Assembly (NCBI GenBank): GCA_009829735.1
Contig: CM020618.1
Coordinates: 34,076,894 to 34,140,893, forward strand
Direction: 5' to 3'
DNA length: 64,000 nt
Source of the DNA: Pyropia yezoensis
Lineage: Eukaryota; Rhodophyta; Bangiophyceae; Bangiales; Bangiaceae
The position numbers were made by a program, and so were the translations under genes. Positions 1 to 9,751 of this stretch are shown one piece after another. How positions within the stretch are numbered: the first letter of the stretch is position 1; each line of letters starts with the position of its first letter. The notes under the pieces are model-generated. The model did not search any database. It was not told the origin of the DNA and was given only the letters and a program-made list of their open reading frames with translations.

Positions 1-1051
1 CCTTGCCCTCCCCAATGCCCACCGCCCCAGCGCGGTTGCCAACGCCCACCAGGGCCTTTATGGAAAAGGTCGTGCCGCCGCGGGTGACCTTGTGCACCCG
101 GCAGGTGTGGAGGAGCGCCGTGTCGTAGCCGCGGAGGAGGGCGGGGAGGGCGGTGGCCGCCTCCAGCGCCTCCCGCCGCGACGCCATCGTCGCCGTCTCG
201 GCGTCGGCGGCGCCGCGGCCGCCGCCCCGACCGGCGCTGCCCGCGGCTCCCACACCAACGACACCGCCGTCGCCGTCGCCGTCGCCCCGCGCGGCGGCCG
301 CTGCGCGCGCGTCCATGGCCGCCACCCCCGCCGCGACGCGGGCGGCCGGGGTGGGCTTCCCAAACGTGGACGACGACCCCGCCACGGCCGTCGCGGCCGG
401 CGGGAGCACGTTCATCTGCACGAGCGCCTCCTCCATGTCATCCCGCAGGTCATAGGCACGGAGCAGGGCGGCGGTGGGCAGCGCGCTCGGCGGCAGCGGC
501 GGCACGGCGGGGAGGCCCGCCCCCACCCCCACCCCGTCGTCGTCGCCCGCCCACGGGTCCATCACCGCCGCCAGCTCCACGGGGGGGGAGAGCGCGCCCA
601 GGGCGCGGCGCGCCAGCGCCGCCGCCGCCGTGGCCTTGGCCTCGACGGCCACGAGCAGGTCGGGGGTAAAGGCGCCGCGGGCGGCCGCGTCCGCCACCGC
701 CGAGCGGGTGGCGGCGGCAAGGCAGAGGAGCACGCCAATGTCGTTGGCGGCCTCCACATCAGCGGCGGCGGCAGCGGGGGGAGCGGGGGGGGGGGCGGGA
801 GGGGAGGTCGCAGCGTCCGCCGCGGCAGGGGCGGGGGGGGAGGGGGGGGCGGCGGCCACGCCAGATAGACCCACCATGAACGGGTGGCCCCTTGCCGCGG
901 CCGCACGCCAAGTGCCGCCGCCGCCGACGCCGGCGCCACCAGCGGCGGCGGCAGGGGGGGCGGCGGCGGCGGCCGCCGCGGCGCTGCCGACCGGCCAACG
1001 GGACGGCCACAGGCAGCGCGTGAGCCGCCCCGCCCTGGCGAGAGAGGCCAT
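1..1051 (-). CDS. Mitochondrial small-subunit ribosomal protein uS5 (partial, C-terminus beyond the left edge)
   Basis: The minus-strand frame is open from an ATG at 1051 to the window edge. The first ~310 residues are a low-complexity Ala/Pro/Gly-rich extension, starting with an Arg-containing, non-acidic segment that suits a mitochondrial presequence. Near the edge comes 'VHKVTRGGTTFSIKALVGVG' followed by GNRAGAVGIGEGK, which matches the start of the uS5 double-stranded RNA-binding-like domain (Lys/Arg-rich strand, Val-Gly-Asn turn, VGxGxGK loop). In the family this protein lines the mRNA entry and decoding side of the small subunit. The long extension and the absence of plastid or bacterial-type compactness favour the mitochondrial form. 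The C-terminal half of the S5 domain is not in the window. The neighbouring topoisomerase II gene lies upstream on the same strand, 471 bp away. Several short G runs inside the extension stay in frame. Confidence 0.7.
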   Translation of the reverse strand, partial: MASLARAGRLTRCLWPSRWPVGSAAAAAAAAPPAAAAGGAGVGGGGTWRAAAARGHPFMVGLSGVAAAPPSPPAPAAADAATSPPAPPPAPPAAAAADVEAANDIGVLLCLAAATRSAVADAAARGAFTPDLLVAVEAKATAAAALARRALGALSPPVELAAVMDPWAGDDDGVGVGAGLPAVPPLPPSALPTAALLRAYDLRDDMEEALVQMNVLPPAATAVAGSSSTFGKPTPAARVAAGVAAMDARAAAAARGDGDGDGGVVGVGAAGSAGRGGGRGAADAETATMASRREALEAATALPALLRGYDTALLHTCRVHKVTRGGTTFSIKALVGVGNRAGAVGIGEGK

Positions 1052-1522
1052 CGTGAGCGCCAGGGAAGGGTACCAAAAAAAAAAGAGAAAGGCGGAGGGG
1101 AGAGCGGGGGGGGAGGGGGTGGGGGCAGGTTGGAGGGGACGAGAGGGACGGACGCCCACGAGGCGAGACCAACGGCGGCGCGCGATGGCGGTCGCGGTGA
1201 CGACAGAATGCGGGCCGAGGAGGGGGATGGAACGTTCAAGGGCGTGGCTGGCCTCGTCACAAACCAATGCTCTTTGGGTAGGCCAAATGCCCCGTAATCA
1301 AGAGGTGTGACGGTTTCTAAACACATGACCTAAACTATTATTCAAGCCACTATTGAACAAAATACACGACGAATCCCATTTATATACATGAAAGAGTGCA
1401 AAAGTGAAGCAATGTTGGATCGAAGAGTGGCTTAGTCAATCCATTTTCATCAAAAGTGCAGCCAGCCCTCTCAACCCGCAAGGTCAGGGGCAGAGGCGGC
1501 TATACCCTACGCCCCTCCCCCT
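1052..1522. other. Intergenic: uS5m 5' flank / TOP2 3' flank
   Basis: No gene seen. Bases about 1305-1460 are noticeably A/T-richer than the rest of the window and lie between the TOP2 stop and the uS5m start. This is a plausible place for the TOP2 polyadenylation signal and the uS5m promoter, but no specific motif was identified. Confidence 0.5.
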
Positions 1523-4500
1523 CTACGTGCGGGCCTTTCGTGCCCGCCCGCCCGCCGCGCCCGTCCGCGGCGGCGGGGCCCCTACTGTGGGCAGCGGCGG
1601 CTCGGTCCACGACGCCTCGTCGTCGGCGTCCGAGTCGGCGAGGTAGTCGCGAACTGCCACGTCGAGGGCGTCGAGGTCGGCGACCCAGAGGGCGGCCGCC
1701 GTCGTCTCGCGGAGGCCCGCCAGGCGGTCGGCCGCGGCGGCGGCGGCAGCCGCCAGCGCCGCTGCCTTTTCGGCGGTCAGCGCCCACACGGGCGTCCGGA
1801 GGAGGTACTCGTAGCCGGCCGTGCCACCCGCCGTGGGGGGGACGTCGCCGTCACCGCCGCCGTCGCCGCCGCCGTCACCGCCGTCTGGGGCGACAGCAGC
1901 AGCGGCTGCGTTGGTTCCATCGTCTGTGCCACCGCCGACGCCGCCGCCGTCGACAATACTGTCCCCGTCCGCGTCGTCGGCATCGTCTGTGCCGTCGCGG
2001 CCGCGGCGGCGCCTCCCCCCCCCCCCCCCGAGGCGTCCCCCCGCAGGCGGGGCAGGCCCGCCGCCTCCATCGCGGCCACCACCTCGGCGACGGGGCGGCG
2101 GGAGACGGGGAGCCGCCCGCTGGCGACGAGCGCCGCGAAGCGGGCGCGGGCGCCCAGGCGGACCACCTCGGCCTCGACGTGGGCAATCTGCGCCGCCCGG
2201 CGGGCCTCGTAGGTTGCTAGCCGGACGGGCACAAACGCGTCAATGATGGCGGCAGGGGATGGGTACCGCCGCATCACCCCCGACGCGTCGTACAGGTACA
2301 TGAGGCTCGTGCGGGTGACCGACCTCAGGCGGAGGAGGCGGAGGAGCGGCAGCACGGCCGCGTCTGGGTCGGCCGCCGCGGTGTCGCCGGCTGCCGCCGC
2401 GTCTGTATCGACCGCCACCGGCGCCAGCGGGTCGCCGGGCCGCCTCCTCTGCCGCCGTCGGGCGGCCGCCCCCTCGCCCGGCGCCACCGCCGCGACCGTC
2501 TCGGGGGAGAGGCCAACGTCAAAGCACACCCGCGTGTCAGTGTGGTGCTCGGTCACCCACGTGAGGACCCCGTCGGCGAGCAGCCGCCGCAGCACCCCCC
2601 GGTACTGCTCCGTCCACGTCGCGACGGGGAGCTCAGAGATGCGTGCCACCGACGGCGACAGCCGCGTGACGACGCCCCGGCATTCGTACGCAACGCTCCC
2701 CGCGGGGGGGGGCTGCCCGTCGCCGCCGTCGCCGCCGCTGCGGGGCCTGCCGTCCACCGCGTCGGGGTCGGTGGGGTCTGCCCACGCCGACGGCGCGGCG
2801 GGTGGCAGGGGCACCCACCGCCCCCGAAAGCCGCGGGCCCACGGCACCAGCGGTGGCGGGGGCTCCCCTCGCAGTGCCGCCCGCACCGCGGCAATGACCG
2901 CCCGCGGATGGTGGCCCGCCACGTCGCACCGCCAGCCGGTGCCAATCCCCGCTGCCCCATTGACGAGCACCAGTGGCACCACCGGCACGTACGCGACGGG
3001 CTCGACGGCCTCCCCATCCTCCACCGCCCGCGGCAACACCGCGTCGTCGGCGGCGGGGAAGAGGTACCGCACAAGCGGTGAGAGGCGGGTGTAGATGTAC
3101 CGCGCCGACGCAGCGTCCTTGCCACCCGCCAGGCGGGTGCCAAACTGGCCGCCCGCCTCGAGGAGCGGCAGGTTGCGGGCGCCGACAAAGCCCTGCGCCA
3201 TCCGCACGATGGTCTGGTGCAGCGCAGCCTCCCCGTGGTGGTAGGCGGTCGTCTCGGCGACGTAGCCAGCCAGCTGCGCCACCTTCATCTCGGCCCCCGT
3301 CAGGCGCCGGCGGAGGGCGGCGTAGAGGACTTTGCGCTGAGACGGCTTGAGGCCGTCCACCGCCGATGGGATGCTCCGCGCGTTATCCTCCACCGAAAAT
3401 CGGAGCATCTCTGAATTGACAAAGTCGGGGACGGACAGCCGCCGGGCCGCGTCCGGGTGCCCGGCTGGGGTGGCAGCCCCACCCTTGGCCTCTGCCTCTA
3501 CCACCGCCGCCGCCGCCGTCACCGCGGCCGTCGTCGGCGTGGACGCTTGGCCACCCCTCGACGAGGGGGCGGCGAGCAGCGCCCGCCGGATCCACCCCCG
3601 CCGGTCGTCGGTGCGAGCCCGGTTGAACGCCAGGTCCAGCGCGTCCGCGCCGGTGGTCAAGGCCGGTACCTCCTTGGGTGGTGCCGCTGCCGCTGCCGCC
3701 GCCGCTGCTGCCGCCACCCGCGAAGCAGCCGCCCCCTCTGCTCCCACCGCAGCCGAAGTGCCGCCGCCGCCGCTGGAGGGCACAAACTGCACCCGGTGGC
3801 GGTCAATCGCCGCAAAGTACTCCTTTGCCTCGGCCGCCGTGGACGTGCCGAGGCCCTTGTAGTACTTGACGCGCCAGCCGCCGCCGCCGGGAGACGACGC
3901 AGACGCGCCGTCCGCGGCGCGGCGCCACGCGTCAAACACGTCCATCGAGTAAAAGGACAAAGCGCCCGCGTCGCGGCTGTCGCCGGCGGCCCTCCCCCCG
4001 CGACGCGCGCCCCCACCCCCCTCACGCCGGCCGGTAGGGATGGCCCTGACCAGCGGCGTCACAAACGCCTCGACAAACGGCGGGTCCACCCGCAGGAGAG
4101 ATGGCCAGAAGCGGTCCAGCAGGTTGAGGACCAGCCCCTTGATGTGGCTCCCGTCACTGTCCTGGTCCATCATCAGCATCAGGCGGCCGTAGCGCAGCGT
4201 CTTGAGCGCCCCCGGCCGCGTGTAGTCTGTGCCAGGGCTCCCCAGACCGAGAATGCGACGGAGGGCGGCAACCTCCACATTCTTCAGCGCCTTGGCCAGC
4301 GTCACCTCCCGCACGTTGAGAAGCTTGCCCCGGATGGGAAACGCGCCATACGTGTTCCGCCCCACGACCGAGAGGCCCGCGACGGCCAGGGCCTTGGCGG
4401 AATCCCCTTCCGTGACCAGAAGGGTACACTCTGTCGACCGCGGGCCCCCCGCCCAGAGGGCATCGTCCAATTTGGGCACCGCCAGCGCCACAGCCGCCGC

Positions 4501-6687
4501 CATGCCGCCCGTGACGGGCACACCGCCACTGCCGCGGGCGCCGCTGCCGCCCGCTGCAGCGACGGCGGCCGCCGCAGCCGCCGCCGCTGCCGACGCGTCG
4601 CGGGTGCGGGTGCGGCGGGCGGCGGCGGCAGTGACGGCTTCAAAAATGCCCGTGCCGCCACCCTCCCCCCCTCCTCCCTCCCCCCCTCCCCCCCGCGGGG
4701 CGGCCACCGCATCGAGCACCCGCCGGGGGAGCACGGCCGCGGCGGTCAGCCCCCCCGTGGTGAGGAGCTCCTTGGACTGGGACTCAAACGCCGGCCGGTC
4801 AATGACCGCGTCGACAAACAGCAGCATGTGCCGCCGCACCGCCGCGGGTGCGGGCGGCGACGCGCCCACCAGCGCCAGCAGCCCCACATCGTCCCCGCCG
4901 CCGGCGCCCCCCCCCGCCGCCGCCGCGCGGCGGGCGGCGCGGGCCACCTCTGCGCTCACCCGCCGGGCCACCGCGTCGGCAACGGCGGTGACGTGGCTGC
5001 CCCCGCGGTGCGTCGCGATGCCATTGACGTAGCTGACCGCACCGGGGGCGCCCGCCGCCCGCTCGGCGGGCCTCAGCAGCCGCACCGCCACCCGCCACCC
5101 GCCGGCGGTCACACCCGACACCACTCCCCCCGCTTCAGGCCCGTCCGTGGCGGCCACGCCACCGTCGCCGTCCAGGCCGTGTCGTGCCGCGTAGGCGGCC
5201 AGGGACGGAACACCCAGGCGGGTACCGTTGAGTGTCACCGCAACGTCCGTGCCGGCCAGGACGGCGGCGGCGTCCCACACGCGGCGGGTCATTACCGCCA
5301 GGGTGGGGGCGTCCAGGCCGCCGCCGTCAGCGACGCCGGCACCGCCGCCCGCGCCACCCACCGCGGCGGGCGCGTCGTCGGCAAAGCGCCGGAGATCTGG
5401 CGCAAACGTCACCCGCGTGTAGCCACCGACGGGGGCGTCCACCCCCTCCCCCCAGTCGGGCGGCAGCAGGTGGGCCGCGGCGGCAGCGTCAACGGGCAGC
5501 ACCGCCGGATCTTCCCGCACCCGCATATTCTCTGCCCAGTGCTGCTCGTACGCAAGCCCCCGGTCGGGGTCGGTGGTCGACACGGAGAAGCGGGTGGAGA
5601 GGATGTTGGCCAGCTTGGCACCGTACCCGTGGCGCCCGCCCGTCAAGCGCGGGTCCGCACTGGTGGTGGCCGTGGCGGTGGCCCGCCCCGCGCGGCGGCG
5701 GCCACCCCCTGGCGTCGTCGCCGCCGCCGCGCCCCCCGCAGGCACGTCAAAATTGGAGCCCGTCAGGAGGGAGCCAAACAGCAGCTCTGGCACGTACACC
5801 CCCTCATAGTCGGGGTGCCGCACGACAGGCAGCGTCGCGGCATCATTCCCCACCATCACCACCCCCGCGGCGGCGTCAATTGTCACGTCCAGGCGCGTCA
5901 GGGACTGCCCGCGGGCGCGGACGTCGAGCGCGTTGACGACCACCTCGTCCAGGAGCTTGGTCAGGGCGGGCACGTACGTCACAGACTGGGGAGACATGCG
6001 CGTCTCGGTCGCCTCACGGGGGGGGACGCGGGGGGCGGGGGGGGGCAGGGCGCCGCCCGCGCCCGCCGCGCCGGCGGGGAGCCACAGGGTCCGCGTGACG
6101 GGCTGCGTCGGCCCCACATACACCTCGGGGCGGGCAAGCACGTGCTCCACCGGCGACAGTCGGCGGTAGCGCGCCGCAGCGGCCGCATCGTCGGCGGCCG
6201 TTGGCGTGACGGCCACGCTGCGGGCGCCCCGCCGGCCCCCGCCGCCGCCGGCCGCGGCGATCCGGCCAGCCGCCGTCGGCGCCCCCGCGGCCGCCGCTGC
6301 CGCTGCAGCTGCCGCTGCCGCCTTTGCCCCGTTGGCGGAAGCGACCGACGGACGGCGGCCGCCGCCGCCGCCTGTGGCGGTGGGCGCCGCGGTCGCCGCG
6401 CCGCGGGCGCCCCCGGGAGGACGTGGGGGGGGGGGGGGGGGGCGCCCCCCCGGGCGCAGCGGGGGGGGCAGGCCGCCAAAGGGGGCATCCGCCGCCGCGC
6501 CCGGGGCAGAAACGGCAGAGGGGGGGGGGGGGGCAGCGCAGCGGGAAGGGTGAGGAGAGGGGGCGACGGTGATGGGGACAGAGGAGGGATGACGGCCAGT
6601 GGTACCGACGGTGCAGGGGATCGGAAGCGAGAATACGTGGGAAATACATAGGATGAGCAGTCCTGTGACTGGTGTGATCCGGCCCAT
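1523..6687 (-). CDS. TOP2: DNA topoisomerase II (type IIA, eukaryotic), with one homopolymer frame change
   Basis: This nuclear ATP-dependent enzyme passes one duplex through a double-strand break in another. Seen in order: GHKL ATPase domain from residue ~175 (VEHVLARPEVYVG, LLDEVVVNALD, the GRHGYGAKLANI ATP loop), a QTK-loop equivalent (FESQSKELLTT), the TOPRIM motifs EGDSAKALAVAGLS and MDQDSDGSHIKGL, the winged-helix breakage domain with catalytic Tyr in SARYIYTRLSPLVRYLFP, and the conserved end YEYLLRTPVWALTAEK / LWVADLDAL. The last part lies in a different frame. The frame changes at the 15-C run 2015-2029, inside a non-conserved acidic/Gly linker. One added base restores a 1721-residue protein. 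The ATG at 6687 is the only in-frame Met before the ATPase domain. It opens a hydrophobic, signal-like stretch and a ~150-residue low-complexity region, so an upstream exon or a different start is possible. The 3' end is 471 bp from uS5m. Confidence 0.95.
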
Positions 6688-6838
6688 CGCAGTGGGTCTA
6701 AGACCGAGTACCTACATTTCCGTGCAAGATGGCCTTTACGGCCTCTGTGGGGGGGTCGGCTTCTGTAAGCAGGCCCTCACGACCCCCTGAGGGCCGTCTT
6801 GCACGAAAATGTAGGTACTCGGTTTTAGACCCACTGCG
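6688..6838. repeat. 151-bp imperfect hairpin (47-bp inverted arms), foldback/MITE-like
   Basis: Left arm 6688-6734 and right arm 6792-6838 are reverse complements over 47 positions with three mismatches, separated by a 57-bp loop. The arms share a core around CCGAGTACCTACATTT. The outer edge of the left arm touches the TOP2 start codon (6685-6687). The arms look like terminal inverted repeats of a short foldback element, or they could form a stem in the TOP2 leader RNA. I saw no obvious target-site duplication. Confidence 0.8.
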
Positions 6839-9751
6839 CATGGCCCCGTCGCCCGTCGAGCTGTAGCAGGGTTGTGGCCAATTGGACCTTCACAGTCTTT
6901 CTCCATTCCTAGACACCCTTTTTGGCGATCGTTCCCTGTGTGCGGTGGCCAAGATCGCGGCCAGATTGCCGGCAGAGAGCGGAGCTGTTGAGGGAAGACG
7001 AGCGCTTGGAGACAATCGTTGGGTCGGCTGACCGACAGCTGGCCACGATCTAGCCCCCAAGAGCGAGCCATCCAGGGTTTAAATCCACAAGAAAACGGAC
7101 TTTCGGGTCGACAGGGGGGAATCATTGTTACATTTACTGTACCCCTGACCTGGGCCAGCACTCGGCGAGTGAGCGCCGCGCAACCCAGTGACGGGCGCAC
7201 GGGCACGAGCGGGAGGGAGCGCGTGTGGTCCAACTCGCCTCGGTCTGCGCGCCCGCGTGCCGTACCACGCTTGCCGCGGTGTCCTCCGCCCCTCCCCCCC
7301 CCCCCCCCGTACTCCGCCGCCCCCCCCCCCCCCCCCCCCGCCCCGCACCTCCTCCCCTTCGTCTCCCAACATTTATCCGTCTGCGTGTTGCACAGTCTGC
7401 CTCCCCCTCTCCCCCTCATACAGGTACCCGCGGCGCTCCGTGGCCCTTTCTATGAGAGAAGACATTGGCAGGGACCGCAGCCGCAGCGGGGACCACGGCT
7501 GTGGTCGTGCTGGCCTGAGCGCGATGGGCACGCCGCGCACCCATCCTCTCCCACCCCCCCCCCGGCCATTCAACCTCCAAGGTCACCCCCCGTCGGTCTT
7601 CCCCCCCTCGTCGCGCATCTCTCCCCGGACCTGCCGCCTGGACGCACCATCGGCGGCGGCGATTACGACCGTGATGGCGGGAACGGCGGCGGTCCTTGTC
7701 GGGGCCCATCAACGAGGTGCGCGCCGGCCCCCGCCTCCCCTCACAATCTTCCCCCCCACGGGGGGGGAGGGCGGCGGCTGGCCGCGGGGGGGGGCGCTGC
7801 GGCCGGCCGCGGGGGGGAGCGCGGCGGCCGGGGGGGGCGGCGGCGCGGCAGGGGGCGCGGCAGGGCGGCGGCGGCGGCGGCGGCGGCGGCCCCGGGGGGG
7901 GGGGGGGAGGCGGCGGGCTCCCCCCTCGCCGGCCGTCCCCGCCCCCCCCGCCCGGCTCCCCCCAGGAGACGCCCCCCTCGCCCCCACTCTCTCCTCCTCC
8001 CGCGCCCCCCCCCTCCCCGACGCACCACCCCCTCGTACCGCTCGCCACCGCCTGTGGCGGCTGCGCCGCCGCCACAGATAACTACAACTTTCCGACCTCA
8101 ATGCAGGGGCGTCGGCGACGGACGTGGGCACGCCCCCCCCTCCCCTTCTTCCCCGTCAAACCTGCGATTTTATTATACAACTTTGGTACGCTGAGGACGC
8201 TGGTGGTGGTGGCTGGCGGGTCGTCGGCGGTGGATGTGTGGGGATGTGCGACTGTGTGCGGGGGGCGCGCCGCCTTTTCACCCCGCCTCACCACCTACAT
8301 GCCCGTATCAAACTGCTTTTTCAGGGCGCTTCTGACTAAAGCTAGTGGCAGTGGCGGCCAGCGTGCTGATGCCGTTTGTATGCGGTGCCGTTCCCGTGAT
8401 GTGCCGCTCCACCCCCCCCCCCCCCACCAACCACCCCCAGTTTTAATATGGTTTTCATATGCCGCCAGCACCCGTTGCCATGCAGGAGGGGACGTCGGCG
8501 GCGGGAGTGATTGATTGTCCCCCGCAAGCTTGCCCCCCTTTCCCCTCCTTTCCCATCCCTCTTCCCTTCCCAGGCCCCCTCCTCCCTTCCCATCCCTCCT
8601 TCCGTCCCATCATCCCCCCCCGGTCCCAACCACCTAATGCAATTTCGTACTACTACTTTGAGGAGGTGGCGAACATGATGGCAGTGCCGGCACGGACGTC
8701 GGCGGACCTTGTGTGCAGTGATGGGCGGGGCGCACGCCACCCCGTCACCCCCCCCTATGTTTCTCAACGCGCTCCCAAAGTGCGACTTTGAGATGGCGCC
8801 GGCCCCGGCGGCGGTGGCGATACGGGCTTCCATAGCCGTCGGGCGGAGTGATGCGCGGGAGGCTCGCCGCGTCCCCTTTCCTGGTCCCCACCACCCGATG
8901 CGTTTTGATACTGCATTTTTGAGACGGGGAGGAGCTTGGTCGCAGAGCCAATGCGGGCTCCTGCGGCCCCCTTGTGAGGGAATGAGTCGAGAGCGGACCC
9001 CCCCCCCCTCCTCTCTGTTTTTTTTTTTGTCCGCCGGTTTTTCGGCTCCTCTGCCTTTGCGTTATGCTGACTCAGGTGGGGGTCGCCGCGTGGCTGTCTG
9101 CTGCGGTCCCGTGCGTGCGGGGGTGGCATGCAGGACATTGCCCCATTCCCACTCTTTTCAATCACTTTGAAGCCACAGCATCCTTGACGCCCATCATGGA
9201 CGCACGATGCGGGCTGGAGCGAATGGCCCCCCCCCCCAACGATGACGCCGCCACCACCCCGGCGGCATGCAGCAAGGCCAGGGGCGTCCCCGCGGGTGAG
9301 CAGGTGCTGGGAGGACAGCCTCTATGGACATGATATGATTCAGGCGCGTGCAGCGCGGCCCCTCCTGCCCCTCTATCTGCCGCTTCCTCTGTTAATGGTC
9401 CCGTTCTCCCAGACGCTGCCGACCTTCCGCCCCCAGTGTCCAATTGCTGTCGCCCTGGCGCCTGGCGCTACATGGCAGCAACAAGAGCGGCGGCGGAGGG
9501 ACGATAACCGCGGTGGATGCAAGGGTGATAGAAAGGAGTCGTGTTGTGCGGGGGGTGCGCACACGCATCCCCCATGCGCGTTCCTCCCACAAGCGTGTGC
9601 GCTCCCTGTTATGCAGCCTGGCTGTACTGGCACCCCTCCGTGCTCCGCACGCGCCGCTACCGTACAAGCTGGAGCGCCGACACTGGCCGCTGGCGTTGCC
9701 AACTAGTCAAAAGGAAGCATAGCTCGCGCTCACTAATGCACACCACGTGAT
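6839..9751. other. Intergenic, low-complexity, no gene supported
   Basis: This 2.9 kb segment separates the TOP2 promoter side from the transposase. Bases 7290-7350 and 7540-8030 are C/G-run-rich, and 8400-9050 carries scattered C runs. Long open frames here (for example 7019-8194 and 7696-8514 plus) are Pro/Arg/Gly-rich, break at homopolymers and show no recognisable domain. Region 6840-7160 is more balanced in composition and carries a CCAAT sequence near 6880, so it may hold TOP2 promoter elements. Confidence 0.5.

Noticed and set aside
2015..2029. Programmed ribosomal frameshifting in TOP2 and the other broken genes
   Set aside because: Runs are long, lie in low-complexity linkers, lack an obvious slippery heptamer plus structure, and the same-sense change recurs in four unrelated genes; a run-length error is simpler, though not proven.
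3457..6651. 1064-codon open frame on plus, opposite TOP2
   Set aside because: Arg/His/Gly-rich with no domain; it mirrors the GC-rich third positions of TOP2 and is a shadow.
7019..8514. Overlapping plus-strand frames in the TOP2-transposon gap
   Set aside because: Pro/Arg/Gly-rich, interrupted by C/G runs, no recognisable motif in any frame; not enough to call a gene.
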